A stretch of DNA of 64,000 nt. It comes from Craspedostauros australis (taxonomy: Eukaryota > Bacillariophyta > Bacillariophyceae > Mastogloiales > Achnanthaceae). Location: contig JAMXDE010000010.1 in NCBI GenBank assembly GCA_026770025.1, positions 2,294,001 to 2,358,000 on the forward strand, written 5' to 3'. A program made the translations under genes and the position numbers. The notes under the pieces were generated by a model, which was given only the letters and a program-made list of their open reading frames with translations, had not been told where the DNA came from and did not search any database. The stretch's first letter is position 1, and the number at the start of each line of letters is the position of its first letter. Below, piece after piece: positions 47,502-57,858 of this stretch.

Positions 47502-47839
47502 ATCTCTCTCCAGTTTTGTACAGACCGCACAAAAAGGTGCATGGTCGATGTCTTGGTGTGAGCTCCATGACAGGAGTAGACGAGACAATGCTGCTACTTC
47601 TGCGGCTCAATCCTCTTGGTTCTTCTCCAGCAACCTTCACTGTTCTGGTGTCCATGAATAACTCCATGGCATTGGTGGTGGTAGGCTTTGGATATCCCTG
47701 GCATGACAGTCATGTCATCTCTTGTGGCCACCTGCTCGCTTGCTGATGGATTGATGAACAACTCCATCTGTTCATGTGACATGCAAGTCCACAGGGGATG
47801 CTGCACAAGGTGTGGACCCAATCTGGTGGAAGTGTGATG
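47502..47839. other. Short host flank between Copia-B and Copia-E
   Basis: No gene is seen. When Copia-B is removed, the frame starting at 31861 runs on for about 20 codons into this flank. The joined product is not recognised. Confidence 0.5.
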
Positions 47840-48367
47840 TATTAGCACAACGCTTTATTCACCTGATTCGTTTTCTGATTAGTCTGTCCTGGTATGTGCT
47901 GAAACGATGCTTTCCTCAGACACATGATTTTCGGCATAAGGGACACACTACAGAGAACATCAGAGATTCGGTCTGGCCACCACCCGGCAAACATGTGATG
48001 TCCAATTCGACCTGATATACTTCCCAACTAAACCTGAAATGACAACACACTCGACGACCTCAAGCATCATCAATGGAATGTGGAATCGACAGAGCCATGG
48101 AATGGTGATGAGTGACGTCGACACAGAAGACATCATCGCCACATCATGGGTCATCTCCACATCAGAACAAGATCGCAGAGGTGCAATGACTGAGAGCTGA
48201 CCTTGAAGACAACAACATGAGATACAACTCAATGAAGATAACATAGTATCAGAAGTCACTCAACCCAAACAGTGTCTTCACTCAACAGCTCGTCACCCGC
48301 GTCCTGAAAGACTTGATCTCTCTTGAAGGACTCGTGTGATTTCGCTGTGTACAATAACAAGATAACA
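47840..48367 (+). repeat. 5' LTR of Copia-E
   Basis: Begins TATTAGCACAACGC. Contains TACTTCCCAACTAAACCT at 48018 and the CRE-like TGACGTCGAC at 48113-48122, both shared with the Copia-A/B/C LTRs. Confidence 0.94.
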
Positions 48368-48520
48368 GATTAACAGTCGCAAGCACTACGTCCTGACCTG
48401 ACTGCGTGAAAACACCTCCAACCCACCGAGCTGATCACATCAGCAACGAACCAACTGCATCACGTGACGACGTGAAGCAGGAACCGAACAAGAACAAGAG
48501 CCTTCCAAGGCAGCGCACAT

Positions 48521-48620
48521 GAACACACCGAGCACAGCGTATCCGCTTCTCCGTGACGAACCGAACAAACGAACACACCGAGCACAGCGTATCCGCTTCT
48601 CTGTGACGAACCGAACAAGA
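48521..48620 (+). repeat. Two-copy 50-bp tandem repeat in the Copia-E leader
   Basis: The unit starting GAACACACCGAGCACAGCGT occurs at 48521 and 48571, just upstream of the gag start codon at 48620, with one base change seen. Confidence 0.9.
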
Positions 48621-51600
48621 TGACAGAACCCACCGACCCCATCACCGTACTGAACCACGTCCTCAAGGCCGTGGGTATCTCCGACGACTCCGACCATCGC
48701 CGCGTTATCATCGACGCAGCGGTGGAGAACGTTGACGACCTCACCTTCCTCACCAAGGAAGACCTTGACAGTCTTCATCGCGACATCACTCCCACCGCGG
48801 GAGACCCGTACTCATGCCGATTGACTGCGTTGCACATTCGCAAGATCCTCGCACTCCCAATGTGGTATGACGCGCAAGCTGGCGACGGCGACTCCGTCTG
48901 GCTTGACCTGAACGCTGCGAGGCTCCAGACCTTCATGAGAGCTGAACTCAAGAAGCGCGTGGATGCCTCCATGCCGACACCCGAACCCACCATGTCGTCC
49001 TTGGTGACACCACCACCACCTCCTGAACCTGTCTCTGACGGAGCCGCTGCCTTTGACAAGGGCATCAAGCGGAACCTCAGCGACTACCCGATCCTGAAGA
49101 GCGATGACCAGTTCATGATCTTCGACCGACGTCTCCGAGCCACCGCTGCAGCGCACGGTGTGAAGAACGTCGTAGACCCCGAGTACCTCCCGACCCAAGA
49201 CGAGTCTGAGCTGTTCGACAAACAGCGCACCTTCCTCTTCTACGTCTTGACCCACTGCCTCAGAACCACGAAGAGCCGCAACTGTCTCCAGGCATACGCC
49301 GATGACGAGAACGGTCATGGGGTGTATACCATGCTCCGTGAAGAGTATGCAACCGGAGTAGCTGCAGCCAACAAGGCCCAGCTGATCCAAGAGGAGATCC
49401 GGAACCTCAAGCTGAATCACTCCTGGAACAGCAGCCGCGAAGCCTTCGTGAACAGCTGGCTCAGCAAGATCAACGACCTCGAGGAAATCCAGGATGCACC
49501 TGTCTCTGAGGACTGGAAGCTCCAGTGGCTCAAGGAGGCCATCACTCCTGATGCCGATCTCTTCCGTTCCCTTGACGACGCCGATGCTCTCCAGAGCAAC
49601 TTGGCGTTGGCAACAGGAAAGACCGACTTCAGGCTGGACTTCGATGCCTTCCTTGGTGTTGTGCGCAGATCTGCACAACGCAACGATCTCCGCGTCCCAC
49701 GCAACAAGACCAAGCGCAGAGTCAACAACACAAGCAAGGACGCAAGCAACAACGAGAACAAGACCAACCAGTCCAAGAACAAGGGCACGAACAAGCGAAT
49801 CCCAGACAACGAATGGAAGCAAATGACATGGGATCAGAAGAAGGCCCACATGCAGTCCAAGGGTACTTGGGACCCCAAGTACACCAGGGATGCATCGAAC
49901 AGACAGGCCAACAAGACATCCACCACTGGCAATGGGGGTGGTGGGCAAATCAAGTCCGCCTCGACCTCCGGCAGCGCCGGTTCTGACGAACTCCCCGGCA
50001 ATGCCATCAAGCGCATGCTGGCCAATGCCACGACCAACACCAACACTTCCGACGAAGTCATCATCCAGGGCAAGATCTACCGTGCTGTTCAGGCCACAGT
50101 CCTGCAATACAGCTTCAACAAGACCGATGTTGCGAAATCCGGTTCCCTGATCGACAGCGGAGCGAATGGAGGATTGGCAGGCGATGATGTGACAATCATC
50201 AGCCGTACCAACCATACCGCCGACATCAGCGGAATTGGAGACACCGCAATCGTCAACCTGGACATCGGAACGGTTGCTGGACTCGTCATGTCCACCGAGG
50301 GACCTATCATCGCGAAGTTTCATCAATACGCTCTCTACGGTAAGGGCAAGACGATTCACTCGACGAATCAGCTCGGTGCATTCGGTCTCGATGTCAACGA
50401 GCGTCCTCGCGAACTCCCTGGAGGGAGACAGACAATCATCGTGCCTGATGGGCATGTGATCCCTCTCTCCATCCGACAGGGCCTGTCCTACATGGACATG
50501 AGGCCTCCCACACGCAAGGAGATTGACACGTACCCTCACGTGGATTTCACTGCCGACGAAGAGTGGGACCCGTCCACTCTCGACCACGAGTTCACTTTGC
50601 CGAACGAGATCTCTGATGGTGTCCCAGACGAAGGCGTCCGCTCACCGGACTCCATCGAAGTGTTCACCAGTGAGACCGGTGCCCCAAACCAGGGCACTAT
50701 CACTTGTGCGAAGCCAACGGTCGACTATGAGGCCCTCCGTCCGTACTTCGGATGGATCCCGGCCAGAAGAGTCCAAGACACTCTCAAGTGCACGTCCCAA
50801 TGGTACCGCACATCCGAGCGGTTCACCATGAGAAAGCACTTCAAGACCAGATTCCCTGCTGCGAACGTGGACAGGCTCCACGAGACCGTTGCCATGGACA
50901 CGTTGTTCTCTGACACACCTGCACACGACGATGGTGTGCCAGGCCATGGTGGCAGCACGATGATGCAAGTATACGTGGCCGTGGATTCTCGCTTCACCGC
51001 AGGATTCCCCATGACATCGGAGAAGCAAGTCGCTTCCACTCTCCAAGACTTCATCCGGCGTCACGGAGCTCCTGACCTCCTGATGTCCGATAACGCGAAA
51101 TCCGAGATCGGATTCAAGGTGCAAGACATCCTCCGACAGTACTCCATCGCTGACCATCAGAGCGAGCCGGAGTACCAGCACCAGAACGCCGCAGAGAGGC
51201 GTATCCAAGACATCAAGCGCATGACAAACGGCATCATGGATAGGACGGGCACACCTGCTCGCTTCTGGCTCATCTGCACCATGTATGTCATTGTGCTATT
51301 CAACCACTTGGCTCAGCGCACGGTAGGTAACGTCACGCCGATGCAGGCAGCCTACGGACACCGTCCCGATGTGAGCAAGTTCCTTGCCTACCGATGGTGG
51401 CAGCCGGTATACTACCGCGTTGAGAAACCTGGCTTTCCCAGCCAGTCCAAGGAACGAAAGGGGAGGTGGGCCGGACCCTGCCTCCACAAGGGTGACGAAC
51501 TGACCTTCTGGGTGTTGGACGATGACACCCAACAACTCCTCCCTCGATCCTCGATCCTCGATCCGTGCCGCCGACGAACACGGCTCCCGCAACCTGCGTG

Positions 51601-51658
51601 TCGACTTTCCCCTGGCCGACGTTGGGGAGGAAGACGTCTCGGACACGAACCCACCTGA
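48620..51658 (+). CDS. Copia-E Gag, protease and integrase (frame ends at a shift)
   Basis: An open frame of 1012 codons. A SAM-like N-terminal helical region is followed by a Gag domain (DYPILKSDDQFMIFDRRLRA onward) and a basic Lys/Asn/Gln-rich nucleocapsid-like region with no CCHC knuckle. The protease motif is DSGANGG from Asp512. Integrase residues are Asp760, Asp824 and Glu859. The frame is lost after LPRSSI at a CTCGATC triplicate (51543-51563) and ends 95 bases later. The remaining Pol continues in the +1 frame, so this product lacks reverse transcriptase. Confidence 0.88.
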   Translation: MTEPTDPITVLNHVLKAVGISDDSDHRRVIIDAAVENVDDLTFLTKEDLDSLHRDITPTAGDPYSCRLTALHIRKILALPMWYDAQAGDGDSVWLDLNAARLQTFMRAELKKRVDASMPTPEPTMSSLVTPPPPPEPVSDGAAAFDKGIKRNLSDYPILKSDDQFMIFDRRLRATAAAHGVKNVVDPEYLPTQDESELFDKQRTFLFYVLTHCLRTTKSRNCLQAYADDENGHGVYTMLREEYATGVAAANKAQLIQEEIRNLKLNHSWNSSREAFVNSWLSKINDLEEIQDAPVSEDWKLQWLKEAITPDADLFRSLDDADALQSNLALATGKTDFRLDFDAFLGVVRRSAQRNDLRVPRNKTKRRVNNTSKDASNNENKTNQSKNKGTNKRIPDNEWKQMTWDQKKAHMQSKGTWDPKYTRDASNRQANKTSTTGNGGGGQIKSASTSGSAGSDELPGNAIKRMLANATTNTNTSDEVIIQGKIYRAVQATVLQYSFNKTDVAKSGSLIDSGANGGLAGDDVTIISRTNHTADISGIGDTAIVNLDIGTVAGLVMSTEGPIIAKFHQYALYGKGKTIHSTNQLGAFGLDVNERPRELPGGRQTIIVPDGHVIPLSIRQGLSYMDMRPPTRKEIDTYPHVDFTADEEWDPSTLDHEFTLPNEISDGVPDEGVRSPDSIEVFTSETGAPNQGTITCAKPTVDYEALRPYFGWIPARRVQDTLKCTSQWYRTSERFTMRKHFKTRFPAANVDRLHETVAMDTLFSDTPAHDDGVPGHGGSTMMQVYVAVDSRFTAGFPMTSEKQVASTLQDFIRRHGAPDLLMSDNAKSEIGFKVQDILRQYSIADHQSEPEYQHQNAAERRIQDIKRMTNGIMDRTGTPARFWLICTMYVIVLFNHLAQRTVGNVTPMQAAYGHRPDVSKFLAYRWWQPVYYRVEKPGFPSQSKERKGRWAGPCLHKGDELTFWVLDDDTQQLLPRSSILDPCRRRTRLPQPACRLSPGRRWGGRRLGHEPT

Positions 51659-54017
51659 TGATGGGGAGCTTGACGACGACGTCCCAGTGCCTGAAGGAAT
51701 GCAACCAGTTGTACATTCCCTCGGAGACGCCGTTCTTTTCGCTTCTGCGGAGTCCGATCCTGGAACGGCGGACATGGCAAGAGTCTCCATCCCTCGATTC
51801 ACACCAGAGGATCTCATCGGCAAGACCTTCCTGTACGACCGCGACGGACAGAGAGTCAAGGCCGAAGTCATCCAACGCGTCAACGATGCAGATGCTGCGA
51901 ACCACCAGCGAATCAAGATGTTGCTCGCCTTCGACGATGGAGCCACCAACGAACTCATCTCCTACGTCCAGCTGTCCGACATCATCGAGCAGCAGCTCGA
52001 ACGCAACGAAGACGACGAAGACGGAGTATGGGGATTCCAAGGCATCATCGGCCACGAAGGACCTCTCGCTCCGAACGCCAAGACCTACAAGGGGTCCCGA
52101 TACAATGTCATTGTACAATGGGATGACGGATCAACAACCTCCGAACCGCTCTCCACCATAGTGCAAGATGATCCTGTATCATGTGCGGCATACGGCCGAA
52201 AGAACGGATTGCTCGATCAGCCTGGATGGAAACGGCTGAAGAAGCTCTCTGACCGACAGGCTCGAATGGAGCGCAAGACCTCCATCAACAAGACCAAGAA
52301 GCACACCAACGCACCCATCTACCAGTTTGGTGTCCAGGTACCACGCAATCACCAAGAAGCTGTACGCCTCGACAAACGCAACGGCAACACGCTCTGGGCG
52401 GATGCAGAACGTACCGAGATGGAACAGCTCTTCGGATATGAGACATTCCGATCGCTCGGCAAGACCAAGACCATTCCAGACGGATACCAACAAATCCGGC
52501 TGCAATGGGTCTACGCGGTCAAGCATGACCTCCGACACCGAGCACGATGTGTGGCAGGAGGCCATCTGACGGATCCATGCAAGGACTCCTCCTACGCCGG
52601 AGTTGTCAGCTTGCAGTCACTCCGAATCGCCCTACTCGCTGGTGAACTGAACGGACTCAAGACCATGGTCGGCGACATTGGAAACGCCTACCTGGAGGCA
52701 TACACGAAGGAGAAGATCTGCTTCGTAGCCGGCGATGAGTTCGGGGAGCACGCAGGCCATATGCTCACGATTGTCAAGGCGCTCTACGGCCTCCGGACAT
52801 CTGGAGCTCGCTTCCATGAAGCGCTGGCAGATACCCTCCGAGACATGGGCTTCCAGCAGTGCAGGTCTGACCCCGATGTATGGATGCGTGATGCAGGTCC
52901 GCACTGGGAATACGTATGTGTATACGTGGACGATCTCATGGCGGTCATGTCTGACCCACGCTCCTTCTTCGACACTCTCACTTCGCAGTATGGCTACAAG
53001 CTCAAAGGTGTCGGCCCCATCTCCTACCATCTAGGAGCAGACTTTGGAAGAGACAGCGACGGCACAATGAAAATCAGCGCACGTTCCTACATCAAACGCA
53101 TGTTCATGAACTACGAACAGATGTTCGACGGACCACCCAACAAGACCAGCTGCCCCATGGACAAGGACGACAGTCCTGAGCTCGATACGACACCCGAGCT
53201 CGGGGAGATCGATCGAACCAAGTACATGTCGTTGATCGGAGCACTCCAATGGTGTGTGTCTCTGGGAAGGATCGACATACATGTGGCGGTCATGACTCTC
53301 TCCCGTTTCCGTGCATCACCAAGAGCAGGACACATGGACAGAGTGAAACGCATCTACGGGTACCTTCGCAAATACCCAGACGCCTCCATCCGCTTCCGAA
53401 CCGGAATCCCCAACCATGAAGAACACTACGACATCCCGCAGCACGAATGGATGTACTCTGTGTACGGACCCAACCGAGAGGAACTGCCAGCGGATGCACC
53501 AACAGCCAAAGGCAAACCTGTACGTACCACGACTTTCGTTGATGCGAATCTCATGCACTGCAAGGTGACTGGGAAATCAGCAACCGGTATCGTGCATCTC
53601 ATCAACCAAACACCCATCGAATGGTTCTCGAAGCGACAGTCCACCGTGGAGACGGCCACCTACGGATCAGAGTTCGTGGCAGCACGGTTGGCAACGGAAC
53701 AGATCCTATCCATCCGCCTGATGCTGTGCGAAATGGGAATACCTGTGGACGGTCCAAGCTGGCTCTTCGGTGACAACCAGAGTGTAGTCACATCCTCCAC
53801 CATCCCAACCAGTGTGCTATCCAAGAGACACAACGCACTGGCCTACCACCGAGTCCGATCGGCCATCGCCGCTGGGACGATGTACTTCATCAAGATCAAG
53901 GGAAACCAGAACATCGCCGACATCCTCACGAAATTCCTTCCACGGTCGGTTTTCTGGGACCTCGTCCAACCACTGTTGTTCTGGAAGGGCAACACCGATC
54001 CCAACCACATCAAGTGA
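51522..54017 (+). pseudogene. Copia-E Pol, downstream frame (reverse transcriptase and RNase H)
   Basis: Genuine coding similarity starts near SSIRAADEHGSRNLRVDFP at about 51560; the ATG at 51522 is upstream of the joint and incidental. Reverse transcriptase is recognised from QWVYAVKHDLRHRARCV to the YVDD site (52923-52934). RNase H carries FVDANLMHCK and ETATYGSEFVAARLATEQI. The frame is +1 relative to gag. Deleting one 7-bp CTCGATC unit would restore a single frame, so it is either a slippage mutation or, less likely, a programmed shift. Confidence 0.86.
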
Positions 54018-54042
54018 CTACGAAAAGATACGTTTCGGGGAG

Positions 54043-54570
54043 TATTAGCACAACGCTTTATTCACCTGATTCGTTTTCTGATTAGTCTGTCCTGGTATGT
54101 GCTGAAACGATGCTTTCCTCAGACACATGATTTTCGGCATAAGGGACACACTACAGAGAACATCAGAGATTCGGTCTGGCCACCACCCGGCAAACATGTG
54201 ATGTCCAATTCGACCTGATATACTTCCCAACTAAACCTGAAATGACAACACACTCGACGACCTCAAGCATCATCAATGGAATGTGGAATCGACAGAGCCA
54301 TGGAATGGTGATGAGTGACGTCGACACAGAAGACATCATCGCCACATCATGGGTCATCTCCACATCAGAACAAGATCGCAGAGGTGCAATGACTGAGAGC
54401 TGACCTTGAAGACAACAACATGAGATACAACTCAATGAAGATAACATAGTATCAGAAGTCACTCAACCCAAACAGTGTCTTCACTCAACAGCTCGTCACC
54501 CGCGTCCTGAAAGACTTGATCTCTCTTGAAGGACTCGTGTGATTTCGCTGTGTACAATAACGAGATAACA
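54043..54570 (+). repeat. 3' LTR of Copia-E
   Basis: 528 bases, one difference from 47840-48367. The CRE-like box lies at 54316-54325. Confidence 0.94.
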
Positions 54571-54575
54571 TGATG

Positions 54576-56480
54576 GATTTGTCCATGTGTGGAAGAGCAA
54601 AATTGCTGAGGGGTGTGCCTATGGACAGATCATCTTCCAAGAATATACTATGCTCAGCACCAACATTGTAATACATTCGGGGTGCACACCAGTAGAGCAC
54701 TTTAATCTGTGGATGGATAAGTTGGTGGATGGATGGGCAAGCCCATGGTGCTAATGCTGGAGTAGATTGCATTCCATGTCAAAGGTAATGATTGCAACAG
54801 TCGAGCAAAACTGTCACACTCAACACACCCACCCCACAGATCAACAGATTCAGGAAAGGTCCAGCTGACCACCTGATGTGACCGCGGCGGCAAAAAGCTG
54901 TTGCGATGATAATCAGCAATTCAATACAAGTCAAGGGCACCAAACACTGCACTTACTACGCCGCCAGGGTGATCAATCCGTCAGGTGGAGTTGGAGATGT
55001 TTGGTGTTTGTTGTTGTTCTAAGTTAGTTGTAGTCAATTGATGATTGAGTTTGGATTATGAGATGATGATCTCCTATTTCTAATGATGGTGCCTATTGCA
55101 CGGTTGCTAACGTGCTGCTCGATTACCTCGTGGTTTCTCTCGCAGTATTTCCTAAAACATTGCCCAAGATGGCATGTTGATTTACACGATATCCCGTGTT
55201 ATTCTCGCCCTTGGGTCTTTCTTCATCTCTCCTGGTCTTGCCTAATCTTGATATCTGTTTGACCATATGTGGATTGATCCGTCTACGTCGATGAGGTGCA
55301 TGCATCACCTCTGACGATGTTGTTCTGGATCCTAAATGTTGTTGCCACGTGCTCGATGATGCACTTGGCTTTGCTAGACAGATCAGCATACCATGACTAA
55401 GATATAATCTCGATTCCGAGGATCACAATGACCGATCCTCTGACGTCATACGATGATGTCAGTGCCTACGTCAGGTTCGATGACTGTAGTGACTGAATCT
55501 CAATCGTGTATCAAGACTCACTCGACTATACTCTCAAATCGAGTCGAATCAAAAATAGTGAATCACATTTCAGTCATGGGAGATGGGTACCTAATTTCGA
55601 TCTAGATGTTGATATGCGACGAGTGGCAGTCCGCCTTTGACTTTGCCCCCAATGCAAAAGTAGGTACTAAATACCTTTTGGCTGATCTGCGCCAACACTG
55701 GTTGTCCGATTCTCAGCAGAATGGTTCGACAGCAGAGGCCGTTCTCATGTTGTTTGTCTCTGTTCGATCCCTCAAATCGACAAATTCAACGTCTGTCCCA
55801 CAACCAGGATCGGAAGGACCAAAACGTGCTCTGACGCCAGATCGACCAAAAGGAACCCACGAAAAGGAAGAAATGTGATCATTTGCTGTCTTCTTCCAGC
55901 CCAAATCGTGTTGCGATTTGCACAATGATGGCTGCTGCAACAGGAAAGGTCAAAATGGACCCGCAAGTGCACGAATCGCAGCACGAGAAACAATGCAACC
56001 GCCATCAGTCTCTTTCCGCGTCATGCTGTCAGCTCAGCAAGGGGAGAAAAGCAGGTTGTGCAGGACTTTGTATTGACAAACTAAGCTTAGATTGAAGAGT
56101 ACAATATTTTGCATACCCAGGATAAGTCACTGTGCTCCATTACATTATATAATACTGTGTTGTGTGGTATACGCAAGTGTTGCTGATGCTGTTGCCGTGA
56201 ACGTGAACATGTTGGGAAACCGCCACCAACGGTGCGCTGCTTGCCACAACACGCACAAACGTGGAAACACCCAACTGGGCCAAATCACCAACAACTCGAG
56301 GAATCAACGCAACACCGAATCTGTCGCAACATCACCATCCACACCGTTGGATACCATCGCCGTCTGATATCGACCGTCAAAGACGTCATCATTTTCGTCC
56401 GCAGTGAAGACAAGCCAGCCAGGCATTTGTGTCGTAGACGCTAGCTAAACATATCTAAACCTAATGGACAACACGAAAAA
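54576..56480. other. Gene-poor interval
   Basis: No supportable gene. A 90-codon frame at 55606-55878 is unassigned. Confidence 0.45.
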
Positions 56481-56498
56481 TCATGTTCTAAAAATATC

Positions 56499-57020
56499 AT
56501 GTTTTACGATGTCAAATCCGCAAGAACGTACGTGCGAACCCTGAATGGGGTCGTATGGGAGCAGAAACACTCAACACTCAACACAGATCTGGCATGGGGC
56601 TTGAAGAAGTTCAACCACGGTGCTCTCAAATACAAGATTGCAATCACTGTGTACCACTTAAAGTGTGTTTGGATCCACGGGCTCCACCAAGGAGGTAAAC
56701 ATGACTTGACTATTTGTTGTGAAGGATTGTTGCATCAGATCACAGGCAGAAAAGTCATCATTGCTGATCGTGGGCACAGGACGAGTCGTATGGAAAAAGA
56801 ATATGATATGAACACCAAATGAGATCGATGGGCCAGAACTTGAAAACTTCAAGAGCAGAGCGCGGTTGCATCATGAGACCTTCAATGAGAGACTGGAGTT
56901 CTTCAGCGTGCTGGAGATCACTTTTTGCATGGCACAGAAAAGCAGAAGCATGTGTTTGAAGCCATTTGTGTCATTGTGCAATACCATCAGGATGATGGAG
57001 CAGAACTCTTCGAGATTTGA
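56499..57020 (+). pseudogene. Fossil DDE_Tnp_4-type transposase, C-terminal part
   Basis: The frame at 56499-56822 reads FYDVKSARTYVRTLNGV, KYKIAITVYHLKCVWIHG, GGKHDLTI and IADRGH, the pattern I recall for DDE_Tnp_4 endonuclease-domain transposases common in diatom genomes. The frame shifts near 56810 to give ENFKSRARLHHETFNERL, where the Glu after HH is the candidate third catalytic residue. It shifts again near 56918 to give HVFEAICVIVQYHQDDGAEL, ending at TGA 57018-57020. The N-terminal half is not recognisable upstream. An old dead copy, distinct from the Harbinger transposase at 12.7-13.9 kb. Confidence 0.72.
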
Positions 57021-57261
57021 TGTCATACCACAAAACAGTAATAAGAACAACACACGTAATGCAATAGAACCGGACATTTGCATTGGCATGATGCCATACT
57101 TCAGTGCGAAGCTGGCTTGTTGTCTTGTTTCGCTGATCTGTTCTTGTGGTTTGGGTTGGCTTGCGTCACTCCGTGCGAAGTAGTTTTGTCTGTTTCTTCA
57201 CGATCCAAACGTCCGTTACGTTCGACCAAACGTCCGTTAAATAGTTCGATAGATTCTTGAG
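57021..57261. other. Short non-coding spacer
   Basis: Contains a repeated CGTCCGTTA near 57209 and 57230 and leads into the TTTTGTCCGGTC minisatellite. No gene is seen. Confidence 0.5.
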
Positions 57262-57385
57262 TTTTGTCCGGTCTGTCCGGTTGATTCGTTTGTTTTGTCC
57301 GGTCTGTCCGGTCATTTTGTCCGGTCGTTTTGTCCGGTCATTTTGTCCGGTCTGACTGAGTTTCTCCGGTTTTGTCCGGTCTCTC
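57262..57385 (+). repeat. TTTTGTCCGGTC minisatellite
   Basis: Six to eight imperfect units built on TTTTGTCCGGTC with CTGTCCGGT variants. It is rich in CCGG. It lies about 180 bases before the duplicated host segment. Confidence 0.88.
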
Positions 57386-57858
57386 TCGTGCCTGGACCAA
57401 CGACAATTGAAGAGCAATAGCGTAACCCTATCTACGATTTTCAGGATTTCAGACGATTCACTTTTCTGTCTCAACGCAGTGTATTAAGTCCCGGTAAATT
57501 AGGTCACGAGCTAGAAAAGTGAACATCGGACAAAATGTTGGGTGTTCCAGATGATCCATGACGCACGCGCGGTCAAATCACAGCGCACAGGTCATCGAAA
57601 AGAGACACAAAAACAGCATTGCTGGACGGCAAGGACGCAGCAGAACCGTTACTGTTGCATCGTCACCTTTGAGACGATACTGCTGTTATCCATCCATAAA
57701 ACCTATTGTATGTTGATCCATCCGTTGGAAGTGACAAGTCAAGAAGTCTCAAGTCAAAAGGTCTTCGCTGTTGCCATTGACGCCGATCAGAAATACGGAC
57801 ACACAAGCTCACATCATCGTCATCGTTATCGTTATCGCTATCGCCTCCTCTGCGAACC

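Larger units (their letters stand above)
47840..54570 (+). mobile_element. Copia-E: divergent Ty1/copia element, 6.7 kb
   Basis: Two 528-bp LTRs (47840-48367 and 54043-54570) differ at one base that I can find near the 3' end. TGATG flanks both sides, a 5-bp target duplication. The LTR begins TATTAGC and ends GATAACA, so the usual TG start is absent. A CGGGGAG tract precedes the 3' LTR. Proteins follow the copia order, but the Gag and the protease motif differ strongly from Copia-A/B/D. Very recent insertion. Confidence 0.94.

Noticed and set aside
31861..47580. Host exon interrupted by Copia-B (frame continues across the removed element)
   Set aside because: Removing Copia-B extends the frame at 31861 only to about 70 codons, with no recognisable domain. 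This is likely chance.
48812..50587. 591-codon open frame on the minus strand
   Set aside because: It is the antisense shadow of Copia-E gag and integrase. The plus frame has the DSGANGG protease and integrase motifs.
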